Source of the DNA: Lacibacter luteus | Lineage (GTDB): Bacteria > Bacteroidota > Bacteroidia > Chitinophagales > Chitinophagaceae | Length of the DNA stretch: 64,000 bases | Assembly (NCBI RefSeq): GCF_004118265.1 | Contig: NZ_SDHW01000001.1 | Coordinates: 1,674,001-1,738,000 of the forward strand | Reading direction: 5' to 3' | In this document: in pieces, positions 43,748-52,362 of the stretch | Position numbering within the stretch: position 1 is the first letter of the stretch | Layout: the number at the start of each line of letters is the position of its first letter | The notes under the pieces: model-generated | Databases searched by the model: none | What the model was told of the DNA's origin: nothing | The model's input: the letters and a program-made list of their open reading frames with translations, nothing else | Translations under genes and position numbers: made by a program

Positions 43748-45001
43748 TTACTTTTTCAAAATCAACTCCTGCATAGCGCCGTAAGTTTCGTAACTGCTGG
43801 TTACTATTTTATCGCCGGGTTTTAACCCTTGTACTATTTCGTAATAGTCGGGGTTTTGGCGGCCCAACTGTATATCTACTTTGTAAGCTGTTTTACCGTT
43901 TTCACTTACTTTAAATATCCAGTTGCCACCTGTTTGCTGGTAGAAACCTCCCTTGGGTAAAAGCAATGCTTTTGTTTCATCGCTCAGCGCCAAACGTATT
44001 TGCAACGTTTGTCCACGACGGATGCTTTCCGGAACCGCACCGGTAAATTCCATATCAACCTGGAAGCGGCCATTCAACACCTGTGTATACACTTTTTTAA
44101 TTTTCAGCTGATAGTTTTTACCGGCTACATCACAATTACCAACAAGACCAGTAAATATGCGGCTGATGTAATGCTCATCAATATCAACACGTACTTTAAA
44201 ACCGCTCATTACATCTATCTGCCCTAAACGCTGACCTTTATTTTTGCTCTCACCAATTTCTGCATCAAGCGAAGTAAGCTGCCCGTCAACAGGAGCACGC
44301 ACAATCAGATCGCCCACTTTTTTGCGCATGAGTGTAAGTGTGCGTTTCATTTGCTGATAGCTTTCTCCTGCCTGGTCAACCTGTTGCTTCATACTTACAG
44401 CATCGGTTTTCATGATCTGCTCCGTAAGCTTTTTCCTGCGCAATTGATAGTCGTATAAATTTTTACTGCTTTGGAATTCCTGTGCACCAATAACTTTTTG
44501 GTCGAAGAGTTTTTTGTTGAGGTTGTAAACACGTTCTGCTTCTTTCAATGCATTATCCACTTCCGCATCCTGGTTCTGGCGATTGATAGAATTTTGCTCG
44601 GCATTGTTTTTACTTATCTGCATTTGCGTTAACACATTAAACACCTGTGTTTCCTGGTTGGCCAACTGCAGTTCAAGATCGGTGTTGGATAAACGGAGAA
44701 TGGGTTGATCTTTTTTCATCATAGCACCATCTTCCACATATTTTTCTTCTACACGACCACCTTCCATTGCATCGAGATAAATAGTGCTGATGGGTAACAC
44801 CACACCATTAACCGGTATAAATTCCTGGAAGCTGCCTGTTTTAATTTCGCTGATGGTAATACGTTCGGTATCTACATTCAATCTCGATTTGCCCGAAGTA
44901 AAATAAATGCTGCCTGCTATTAACGCAACAATACCTGCTATACCTGCAATGGTTAAGAGGCGTTTGGTGCTCCATTTCTTTTTTGCTATAACTCTGTCCA
45001 T
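43748..45001 (-). CDS. HlyD-family periplasmic adaptor
   Basis: Membrane-fusion protein linking the inner-membrane permeases to TolC. The 417-residue protein has one N-terminal TM (LLTIAGIAGIVALIAGSIYF), a first lipoyl half (GVVLPISTIYLDAMEGGRVE), a long coiled-coil hairpin (about 105-215, Gln/Asn/Lys-rich), the second lipoyl half (IVRAPVDGQLTSLDAEIGES) and beta-barrel and membrane-proximal domains (GLKPGDKIVTSSYETYG). First gene of the leftward operon, downstream of the control region shared with the two-component genes. Confidence 0.94.
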   Translation of the reverse strand: MDRVIAKKKWSTKRLLTIAGIAGIVALIAGSIYFTSGKSRLNVDTERITISEIKTGSFQEFIPVNGVVLPISTIYLDAMEGGRVEEKYVEDGAMMKKDQPILRLSNTDLELQLANQETQVFNVLTQMQISKNNAEQNSINRQNQDAEVDNALKEAERVYNLNKKLFDQKVIGAQEFQSSKNLYDYQLRRKKLTEQIMKTDAVSMKQQVDQAGESYQQMKRTLTLMRKKVGDLIVRAPVDGQLTSLDAEIGESKNKGQRLGQIDVMSGFKVRVDIDEHYISRIFTGLVGNCDVAGKNYQLKIKKVYTQVLNGRFQVDMEFTGAVPESIRRGQTLQIRLALSDETKALLLPKGGFYQQTGGNWIFKVSENGKTAYKVDIQLGRQNPDYYEIVQGLKPGDKIVTSSYETYGAMQELILKK

Positions 45002-45366
45002 GATTCTAAAATACGTTTCTGCTTGTATAACTGTTACAGAAAAACCACCCGGTTGGCTGAGGACCGGATGATCGGTCTGTTACAGTGAAAAGGTTTAATG
45101 ATAAGGAACTGTCCGTTACCTGTGAAAGCCGTGCCAACTCATCTTATGTATGAAAATCAAGGCTTTACTGTATAGCCGTTGTTTTAACTGTTCGCTTTTG
45201 CAACAACAGGTGTACGGTTTTGATACAGTTTCTGTACAGCCATTTTTTTCTTAGTTATTTATTGTTAATGCTTTACGATTATGGTAAACTTGTGGCAGTG
45301 AAAGCAAAGCCGGCAGATTGTTATTGAGAAGCTGCTATTCACAATTCACTATTGACCATTCAGCAA
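45002..45366. promoter_or_regulatory. Divergent control region: palindromes and sigma-54-like element
   Basis: No gene here. CTGTTACAG occurs at 45031-45039 and 45077-45085, and CTGTACAG at 45232-45239; each is a perfect palindrome. On the minus strand TTGGCACGGCTTTCAC (45122-45137) has a perfect sigma-54 -24 part (TTGGCACG), but its -12 part is TCAC, not TTGC. On the plus strand ATTG (45261-45264), 20 bp and TAAACTTG (45285-45292) form a weak housekeeping promoter for the regulator. The palindromes are candidate sites for the response regulator. Confidence 0.5.
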
Positions 45367-46731
45367 ATGAGTTTAAAAAATTCACGCATACTTGTTATTG
45401 ATGATGATACCGATGTGCTCACAGCAGTGCGCCTGCTGTTGAAAACGGAAGTAAAAGAAGTAGTAACAGAAAAGAACCCGGAAAACATCCGTCACCTTTT
45501 ATCGAAAAATGAGTTCGATCTTATTTTACTCGATATGAATTTCAACAGTACCATCCACACAGGTAATGAAGGTTTGTACTGGTTAAGAAAAATCAAAGAG
45601 TTTAATAACTCCCCTGCTGTGGTTATGATAACTGCTTATGGTGATATTGATCTGGCTGTGCGTTCGTTAAAAGAAGGTGCATCTGACTTTATGATAAAAC
45701 CCTGGCACAACGAAAAACTCATCGGCACCATTGGCGAAGCCATTAAAAAACGAAACAGTTTAAAAACAAATACCAGTGCTGTAATACGTTCTGCCGATTC
45801 CATCATTGGCACACAACTGCTTGGCGAAAGCGAAGCAATGAATGATATTTTTTTGAAGATCGAAAAAATTGCACCTACCGATGCCAATGTGTTGATACTT
45901 GGTGAAAACGGTACGGGTAAAGATCTGATCGCACAGGCCATTCAGCAAAAATCGTTGCGCAACAACAAACCATTTATTAAAGTAGATGCCGGAGCATTAA
46001 CTGAAAGCTTGTTTGAAAGCGAACTGTTCGGTCATAAAAAAGGAGCGTTTACCGATGCAAGAGAAGACCGCATCGGTCGTTTTGAAGCAGCAAACGGTGG
46101 TACAATTTTTTTAGATGAGATTGGCAACATCAACTTACAACAACAGGCCAAACTTTTATCTGTATTGCAAAACAGGCAGGTAATCAAACTCGGCAGCAAC
46201 GAACCTGTGCCCATCGATATACGTTTGATCTGTGCAACCAATCTTCCTTTAGCTGAACTGGCAAACGAAGCACGCTTCCGGAAAGATCTTATCTATCGCA
46301 TCAACACTGTAGAAATAACGGTACCTCCTTTGCGCAACCGCAAAGAAGATATTCAGCTGCTGGCACAACACTATGCCAATCTTTATGCAGATAAGTACAT
46401 CAAACCAAAGATGGAACTGGATAAAAAAGCAGTTGAGAAATTAACGACCTATCATTTTCCGGGTAATGTGCGTGAACTTCAATACAGTATTGAGCGGGCA
46501 GTGATCATGGCCGATGGCGAATCGTTACAGGCCGACGATATTATTTTCTCTCCTATTGAAACAGCAAGACAGCAGGAAGATGAACAACACGATTTAAAAT
46601 TAAGCAGCGTGGAAAAAAACACGATCCTGCGTGTAATTGAAAAACACAACGGCAACATTACCAAAGCTGCAAAAGAACTGGGTTTAACAAGAACAGCATT
46701 GTACAGAAGATTAACGAAGTATGATATTTAA
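45367..46731 (+). CDS. NtrC-family sigma-54-dependent response regulator
   Basis: A 454-residue activator. The ATG at 45367 (MSLKNSRILVIDDDTD) is preferred over an in-frame TTG at 45352. Receiver domain: acidic pocket VIDDD, phospho-acceptor Asp 56 (LILLDMNF) and Lys 111. AAA+ domain: GENGTGK (179-185), GAFTDA (226-231, the sigma-54 contact loop, usually GAFTGA), FLDEIGN (248-254). A Fis-type HTH ends the protein (NGNITKAAKELGLTRTALYRR). It should activate a sigma-54 promoter; the divergent exporter operon is the obvious target. The gene overlaps its kinase gene by 11 bp. Confidence 0.95.
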   Translation: MSLKNSRILVIDDDTDVLTAVRLLLKTEVKEVVTEKNPENIRHLLSKNEFDLILLDMNFNSTIHTGNEGLYWLRKIKEFNNSPAVVMITAYGDIDLAVRSLKEGASDFMIKPWHNEKLIGTIGEAIKKRNSLKTNTSAVIRSADSIIGTQLLGESEAMNDIFLKIEKIAPTDANVLILGENGTGKDLIAQAIQQKSLRNNKPFIKVDAGALTESLFESELFGHKKGAFTDAREDRIGRFEAANGGTIFLDEIGNINLQQQAKLLSVLQNRQVIKLGSNEPVPIDIRLICATNLPLAELANEARFRKDLIYRINTVEITVPPLRNRKEDIQLLAQHYANLYADKYIKPKMELDKKAVEKLTTYHFPGNVRELQYSIERAVIMADGESLQADDIIFSPIETARQQEDEQHDLKLSSVEKNTILRVIEKHNGNITKAAKELGLTRTALYRRLTKYDI

Positions 46732-48064
46732 ACAATACGAAGGACGTTTATTGATACGTGTACTGCTCCTGTTTGTGGTAGTATCGTTTATTGCATGGTT
46801 GTTGGTGAACGCTTATTTTCTCTATATTATTTTTGTTGTGCCTGTTTTGTTATACCAGTTGTACGATTTGTATAGTTTATTAAAAAAAGCACAGGACGAA
46901 GTAAAAGAGTTTGCCGAAAGCGTACACTATCGTGATTTCTCCCGCTACTTTAATGTAAAGCAGGCACCTGCTGAGTTACAGCCTTTGCGTGCAGGTTTTA
47001 ACGAAATCAACAGTACATTTAAAGTAATTACCAAAGAACGGGAAACGCAATATGTTTACCTGCAAAAAATATTAGAGTTGGTTGATACAGGTATTCTTTC
47101 ATACGAAGTAAACGATGGAGAAATTGCCTGGATGAATGAAACGTTTAAACGCTTGCTGGGTATTCCTTATTTAAAAACCATTCATAGTTTAGAAAAAAGA
47201 GATGAACAGTTGTACAAAGAAGTGCTCTCTCTAAAATCCGGTGAGAACAGGATCGTAAAAGCAAATACCGACAAATCGGTATTGAAATTATTATTATCAG
47301 CAACTGCATTTCAAACCGATGGAAAAGTATTTAAACTGATTGCTTTTCAGAATGTAAACGAAGCTCTGGATGAAACAGAAGCACAGGCTTGGCGAAAGCT
47401 GCTGAGTGTAATGACGCATGAGATCATGAATTCTGTTGCACCGATTTCTTCCCTGGCCGATACATTAAAAAACCGTTTGCAGCTTTCTACCGCACATTTG
47501 CAAAACAACGACGGTTCTGTTGAAGATCTGGAGTTGGGTATCGAAACCATCAAACGCCGCAGCGAAGGTTTGCTGAAGTTTGCAGAAACATACCGCAACC
47601 TCAACAAGATCACCACACTCAATGTAAAAAAAATACAGGTGCTGGATCTTTTCGAAAACCTGCACCAGTTAATGCAGCCCACACTCGAACAAAAAAATAT
47701 TGAGCTGGAAATTATTTTAAAAGATCCGGCTATTGCATTGGAAGTAGATATGCATTTAATTGAACAGGTGCTTATCAATCTTTTGGTGAATGCTATCGAA
47801 GCTGTAAAAGATAAAACCGAACCACGTATTGTTTTATCGGCTTACGAATCGGGCGATCATAAAACAGTTATTAAAGTTGCAGACAATGGTGTGGGTATGG
47901 ATGAAGAAGTGATGGACAAGATCTTTATCCCATTCTTCAGTACACGAAAAACAGGCAGTGGCATCGGGCTAAGCCTTTGTAAACAGATTATGTTACTGCA
48001 CAAAGGAAGTATACAGGTACAAAGCCGCCCCGGCGAAGGCACTGCATTTATGCTGCTGTTCTGA
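46721..48064 (+). CDS. NtrY-like sensor histidine kinase
   Basis: A 447-residue membrane kinase. Two close TM helices fill residues 10-45 (LLLFVVVSFIAWLLVNAYFL, YIIFVVPVLLYQLYDLY) with almost no periplasmic loop, so it likely senses a signal in or near the membrane, or an internal one. A PAS-like region spans about 105-220. The H-box MTHEIMNSVAPI (His 233) is of the NtrY/HPK4 type. The ATPase part has NLLVNAIEAVKD, VADNGVGM and FSTRKTGSGIGLSL. The 11-bp overlap with the regulator gene implies coupled translation. Confidence 0.93.
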   Translation: MIFKQYEGRLLIRVLLLFVVVSFIAWLLVNAYFLYIIFVVPVLLYQLYDLYSLLKKAQDEVKEFAESVHYRDFSRYFNVKQAPAELQPLRAGFNEINSTFKVITKERETQYVYLQKILELVDTGILSYEVNDGEIAWMNETFKRLLGIPYLKTIHSLEKRDEQLYKEVLSLKSGENRIVKANTDKSVLKLLLSATAFQTDGKVFKLIAFQNVNEALDETEAQAWRKLLSVMTHEIMNSVAPISSLADTLKNRLQLSTAHLQNNDGSVEDLELGIETIKRRSEGLLKFAETYRNLNKITTLNVKKIQVLDLFENLHQLMQPTLEQKNIELEIILKDPAIALEVDMHLIEQVLINLLVNAIEAVKDKTEPRIVLSAYESGDHKTVIKVADNGVGMDEEVMDKIFIPFFSTRKTGSGIGLSLCKQIMLLHKGSIQVQSRPGEGTAFMLLF

Positions 48065-48173
48065 TCTTCATTCACCTGTTTTCAACAACAACCCCTCTTC
48101 ATGTTTTGGTAACATTCAAATAATGTTACGTTAACAATGCGCTGCTACCATTGCCGTTCTAAACTCTTACACA

Positions 48174-49709
48174 ATGAGAAAATTAAGTTTCCTTTTCGGC
48201 AGTCTTGTATTGTTTGCAAGCTGTGCGAAAGAAGGATTAAAGAACGGCGCAACAGATAAATCTGCACAGATCTCTGCCCGCCAGGAATCCACAACGTTTA
48301 ACGAAGTTGGAAGTATTAATGTAGGTGGCGCAGGTGCTGCAGAAATAAGTGCTTACGATGCAGCAACTAAAAAATTGTTTGTAGTTAATAACAGCGCAGG
48401 CAACAATCGTATTGAAGTGCTCGACATCAGCAACCCGGCTGCTCCTGTTATTACCGGCAACATTAATATTGCAGTTTACGGTGGTTTTGTAAACAGTGTT
48501 GCCGTAAGCGATGGCAAACTTGCTGCTGCTATTGAAGCAACAGATAAAGTAAGCGCAGGTAAAGTTGCAGTTTTCAATACAACTACGCATGCAGCCATTG
48601 CAGCTGTAACAGTTGGTTCGTTGCCCGACATGGTTACGTTTACACCCGACGGCAAATTTATTCTTACTGCCAACGAAGGCGAACCGAATGATGCCTACAC
48701 AATTGATCCGTTAGGTACAGTTTCAATTATCAGCATTGAAGATGATTATGCAGTAACAACTCTCGACTTCAGCAAATTTGCATCGCAGGCAATTGCACTT
48801 AAAGCAAAAGGTTTCCGTTTGTTTGGCAAAAATGCCAGCTTCGAACAGGATGTAGAACCTGAATACATTGCAGTTTCTACAAACAGTAACACTGCCTGGG
48901 TAACGTTGCAGGAAAACAATGGCATTGCCAAGATCGATCTTACAACAAAAACCATTACAGATATTTTTCCTTTAGGTTTTAAAGATTATAACAACCCTTC
49001 CAACAGCATTGATCCAAGCGACCAGGATAATAAAATTGCCTTTGGCGCATGGCCGGTAAAAGGTATTTACTTACCGGATGCCATTGCTGTAAACAGTTTT
49101 AATGGTACTCCGTTTCTTTATACAGCTAACGAAGGCGATGTGAGAGAGTGGGCAGGCTTAACACCAGTTGAAGTGCGTCGTGCAGGCCATGCATCTGTTG
49201 TATTAGATCCTGTTGCATTCCCTAACGCAGCTGCATTAAAAACAAATGCACAGTTGGGTCGCCTAAACATTACAACTACTTTAGGTGATACGGATGGTGA
49301 TGGTGATTTTGATGAACTGTATTCGTACGGTGCACGTTCGTTCAGCATCTGGAATGGCTTAACTGGTGAGTTGGTATTCGACAGCAAAAACCAGATCGAT
49401 ACCAAAGCTGCCGAAATGGGTAAGTATGTTGACAGCCGCAGCGATGATAAGGGTTGCGAGCCGGAAGGCATTACACTGGGTCGTGTTGGTAACAACAATT
49501 TATTGTTTGTTGGTTTAGAAAGAGCAAACGCAGTGATGATCTATGATGTAACAAACCCCATTAAACCAAAATACCTGCAATGGTTAAACACAGGTGTTGC
49601 GCCCGAAGGTGTATTGTTTGTATCGGCCGATAAAAGTCCGAACGGCAAAAGCCTGTTTATTGCGAGCAGCGAAACAGATGGCTTTGTAAAAATTTATACA
49701 ACCAATTAA
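48174..49709 (+). CDS. Choice-of-anchor I lipoprotein (beta-propeller)
   Basis: A 511-residue protein with lipoprotein signal MRKLSFLFGSLVLFASCAKE (lipobox FASC, Cys 17). It belongs to the choice-of-anchor I group: seven-blade-like YVTN repeats (LDISNPAAPVITGNINI, GSLPDMVTFTPDGKFILTAN), the signature EGEPNDAY, GDTDGDGDFDELYSYGARSF and YDVTNPIKPKYLQWL. Such proteins are extracellular or surface-attached. A phosphatase role has been proposed for relatives, but no catalytic site is clear here. Stand-alone gene followed by a strong terminator. Confidence 0.88.
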   Translation: MRKLSFLFGSLVLFASCAKEGLKNGATDKSAQISARQESTTFNEVGSINVGGAGAAEISAYDAATKKLFVVNNSAGNNRIEVLDISNPAAPVITGNINIAVYGGFVNSVAVSDGKLAAAIEATDKVSAGKVAVFNTTTHAAIAAVTVGSLPDMVTFTPDGKFILTANEGEPNDAYTIDPLGTVSIISIEDDYAVTTLDFSKFASQAIALKAKGFRLFGKNASFEQDVEPEYIAVSTNSNTAWVTLQENNGIAKIDLTTKTITDIFPLGFKDYNNPSNSIDPSDQDNKIAFGAWPVKGIYLPDAIAVNSFNGTPFLYTANEGDVREWAGLTPVEVRRAGHASVVLDPVAFPNAAALKTNAQLGRLNITTTLGDTDGDGDFDELYSYGARSFSIWNGLTGELVFDSKNQIDTKAAEMGKYVDSRSDDKGCEPEGITLGRVGNNNLLFVGLERANAVMIYDVTNPIKPKYLQWLNTGVAPEGVLFVSADKSPNGKSLFIASSETDGFVKIYTTN

Positions 49710-49723
49710 TCCTGTTTGTACAT

Positions 49724-49760
49724 AAAAGAAAATGCCACGCAAAGCGTGGCATTTTCTTTT
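49724..49760. terminator. Bidirectional 17-bp perfect terminator
   Basis: AAAAGAAAATGCCACGC (49724-49740) and its exact complement (49744-49760) flank an AAA loop. It is placed between convergent genes (choice-of-anchor I and OmpA), with A-rich and T-rich flanks that suit both directions. Confidence 0.92.
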
Positions 49761-49771
49761 AGTAACATTTT

Positions 49772-50641
49772 TTATTTCTGTGGTTCGAGCAGTTTAAAGA
49801 ACTGATCGAGTTGTGGCAGAATAACAATACGTGTTCTTCTGTTTGTTGCTTTTCCTTCTTTGGTATCGTTACCTGCAATAGGTTTGTATTCGCTACGACC
49901 GGCCGCTGCCATCTTCGCAGGATCCAACCCGTATTCCTTCTGTAACAAACGCACGACCGTTGTTGCACGCTTCACACTCAAATCCCAGTTGTCAACCAAT
50001 ACGCCGTTTCCTTTGTAGGGAACATCATCTGTGTGACCTTCAACCATAAATTCAATATCGGGTTGATTTTTTAATACAAGTGCTACTTTACCCAACACTT
50101 CTTTTGCACGATCGGTAATGGTATAACTTCCGCTCTTAAAGAGCAGCTTATCCGAAATATCAATGTACACAACACCTTTATCAACTTTAATGTTGATGTC
50201 TTCATCTTCAATATTGCCGATAGCCCCTTTCAGGTTCATTACAAGTGCCATGTTGAGCGAATCTTTGTACGCCATTTGCTGCTGCAGTGTTTGGATGTAT
50301 GCGTCTTTAGCACCAATATTCTGCAAGGATTGTTTAATACTTTCGGCTTGCTGTTTTGAAATAACAGAAAGATTCTCGAGCTGCTGCAGTGTAGCCGTAT
50401 AATTCTGTTTGATGAGTTCAATTTCACGGTTCAGATCGGCGATCTTTTTATTCAGCTCATTCTTATCCTGAATTAAACCTGCTTTTTGATTGTTACAATC
50501 GGCCAGCGATCCTTCCAGTGTTTGATAACGTGTTTGCAATAATGCATAATCCGCCTGTGACTTTTTAAACTTTTTACTGCTAACGCAGGAACTAAACAGC
50601 AATGCGGCAGCGGCAAGAGCTACCATGTAATTCATTTTCAT
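49772..50641 (-). CDS. OmpA-family lipoprotein
   Basis: A 289-residue protein with lipoprotein signal (AAAALLFSSCVSSKK, lipobox FSSC). A long coiled coil spans about 30-130 (Gln, Asn, Leu and Lys heptads), and a C-terminal OmpA peptidoglycan-binding domain follows. The domain shows FMVEGHTDDVPYKG, NWDLSVKRATTVVRLLQ, AAGRSEYKPIAGN and KATNRRTRIVILPQL. It likely tethers the outer membrane to the cell wall. A 189-bp spacer upstream (50642-50830) contains TACCTTCG, a near-consensus -7 box on the minus strand, and no gene. Confidence 0.93.
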   Translation of the reverse strand: MKMNYMVALAAAALLFSSCVSSKKFKKSQADYALLQTRYQTLEGSLADCNNQKAGLIQDKNELNKKIADLNREIELIKQNYTATLQQLENLSVISKQQAESIKQSLQNIGAKDAYIQTLQQQMAYKDSLNMALVMNLKGAIGNIEDEDINIKVDKGVVYIDISDKLLFKSGSYTITDRAKEVLGKVALVLKNQPDIEFMVEGHTDDVPYKGNGVLVDNWDLSVKRATTVVRLLQKEYGLDPAKMAAAGRSEYKPIAGNDTKEGKATNRRTRIVILPQLDQFFKLLEPQK

Positions 50642-50830
50642 AATGTTGATTTTAAAAACAAAAAATAGTCAGGATGTTTTTTACAGGCACAACGCTTTCC
50701 TTTCGGGGCCACGAAGGTAGGCGCACAGCTAATAGTACTGTTTCAGAGAAATGTTAATATCCCTGCACCATTAAAAGCCTGTCATCTTTCTATGTAGTTA
50801 TTAAAAACCCTGCCAAAAACGAAGAGAAGG

Positions 50831-51487
50831 TTAAAATTGCATCTCAGGAATCGTTCCTTCAACAATTAAACGGCCTGCTGTTTTGGTAACAATTTCCTGC
50901 ACAGATACACCGGGAGCCCGTTCCAGCAGTTTAAAACCATCGGCTGTAACATCGAGCACTGCGAGATCGCTTACAATTTTTTTTACGCAACGTTTACCCG
51001 TTAACGGTAGCGAGCATTGCGGCAACAATTTGCTTTCGCCTTTCGGGTTGGTATGCATCATTGCTACGATAATATTTTTTGCACTGGCAACAAGATCCAT
51101 TGCACCACCCATGCCCTTCACCATTTTGCCGGGGATTTTCCAATTGGCAATATCACCTTCATCACTTACTTCCATGGCACCAAGTACAGTAAGATCAACT
51201 TTGCCTGCACGGATCATTCCGAAACTCATTGCACTATCAAAAAAAACAGAGCCGGGTAATGTAGTGATGGTTTGCTTACCTGCATTAATGAGATCGGGAT
51301 CTTCTTCTCCTTCAAACGGAAAAGGCCCCATGCCCAGCAAACCATTTTCACTTTGCAGTTCTACATGAATACCTTGCGGAATATAATTTGCAACCAATGT
51401 TGGAATACCAATACCAAGATTTACATAGTAACCATCTTTTAATTCCTGCGCAATGCGTTGTGCAATTTGTTCTTTTGAGAGAGCCAT
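50831..51487 (-). CDS. scoB: 3-oxoacid CoA-transferase subunit B
   Basis: Beta subunit of succinyl-CoA:3-ketoacid CoA-transferase, which activates acetoacetate with CoA from succinyl-CoA for ketone-body or butanoate use. The 218-residue protein has [15 protein letters not shown] and [17 protein letters not shown], with the catalytic Glu in SENG, then [20 protein letters not shown] and [16 protein letters not shown]. The alpha subunit gene lies 98 bp upstream, in the same direction. Confidence 0.94.
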   Translation of the reverse strand: MALSKEQIAQRIAQELKDGYYVNLGIGIPTLVANYIPQGIHVELQSENGLLGMGPFPFEGEEDPDLINAGKQTITTLPGSVFFDSAMSFGMIRAGKVDLTVLGAMEVSDEGDIANWKIPGKMVKGMGGAMDLVASAKNIIVAMMHTNPKGESKLLPQCSLPLTGKRCVKKIVSDLAVLDVTADGFKLLERAPGVSVQEIVTKTAGRLIVEGTIPEMQF

Positions 51488-51491
51488 ATGA

Positions 51492-51578
51492 GCAATTTGA
51501 AAATTAGATAATTTGAAAATTTGAAAATTGTCTGCTCACGTCAACCACCATTATTTCATTTTCAAATTTTCAAATTGC
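51492..51578. repeat. AATTTGAAAA inverted repeat between CoA-transferase genes
   Basis: GCAATTTGAAAATT (51492-51505) continues with two more AATTTGAAAA units and faces an inverted copy (TTCAAATTTTCAAATTGC, to 51578). The arms can form a long AT hairpin in the scoA-scoB spacer. Same unit as at 26125-26158. Confidence 0.7.
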
Positions 51579-51585
51579 CTCATTA

Positions 51586-52284
51586 TTAAATTTGTTTTCT
51601 TGTAGTTTTTTGTTCAATCCGTTTTTCATAATTCATTCCCTGGAAAATGCGGTGTACATAAATACCCGGAGTATGGATCGCATTAGGATGTAAGATGCCC
51701 GGCTCTACCAACTCCTCCACTTCTGCAATGGTAATTTTTCCGGCCATTGCCATCAGCGGATTAAAGTTGCGGGCCGTTTCTTTATAAATAAGATTGCCCA
51801 TTTTATCGCCTTTCCATGCTTTTACAATAGCATAATCGGCATCAAATGCATATTCAAGTAAATAATCTTTCCCGTTAAAATTCCGTACTTCTTTTCCTTC
51901 GGCTACTTCTGTACCAACACCGGCCGGCGTATAAATAGCCGGCATGCCATAGCCGGCAGCCATGCAACGTGTAGCTAATGTTCCCTGCGGTATTAACTCC
52001 ACTTCCAGTTCGCCACTTAATAGCTGGCGCTCAAACTCTGCATTCTCGCCTACATAAGACGAAATCATTTTCTTCACCTGCTTTTGCTGCAGCATTAAAC
52101 CTATACCAAAATCATCTACACCTGCATTGTTGGAAATACAAGTGAGTTGTTTGGTTCCTTTAGTTACCAAAGCCGCTATACAATTTTCGGGAATGCCGCA
52201 CAAACCAAACCCACCAAGCATGAGGGTTGCGCCATCGGCAATGTCTTTGATGGCTTCATGTGCATCAGCAACAACTTTGTTCAT
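51586..52284 (-). CDS. scoA: 3-oxoacid CoA-transferase subunit A
   Basis: Alpha subunit of the CoA-transferase. The start [20 protein letters not shown] is preferred over an in-frame ATG seven codons upstream. [19 protein letters not shown] is the glycine-rich CoA-transferase family I signature; [39 protein letters not shown] and [17 protein letters not shown] follow. The product, 232 residues, pairs with the B subunit to form the active enzyme. Confidence 0.94.
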   Translation of the reverse strand: MNKVVADAHEAIKDIADGATLMLGGFGLCGIPENCIAALVTKGTKQLTCISNNAGVDDFGIGLMLQQKQVKKMISSYVGENAEFERQLLSGELEVELIPQGTLATRCMAAGYGMPAIYTPAGVGTEVAEGKEVRNFNGKDYLLEYAFDADYAIVKAWKGDKMGNLIYKETARNFNPLMAMAGKITIAEVEELVEPGILHPNAIHTPGIYVHRIFQGMNYEKRIEQKTTRKQI

Positions 52285-52362
52285 TGCAATCGTATTTGAT
52301 TGCAAGATAAGAGAAGAACGTAAATGAATGTTCGTTAAAATGGAATATGCAAGCTGCCCTGC

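Noticed and set aside
45294-45308. TGGCAGTGAAAGCAA on the plus strand as a sigma-54 promoter for the regulator gene
   Set aside because: The GC of the -12 part is two bases too close to the GG of the -24 part.
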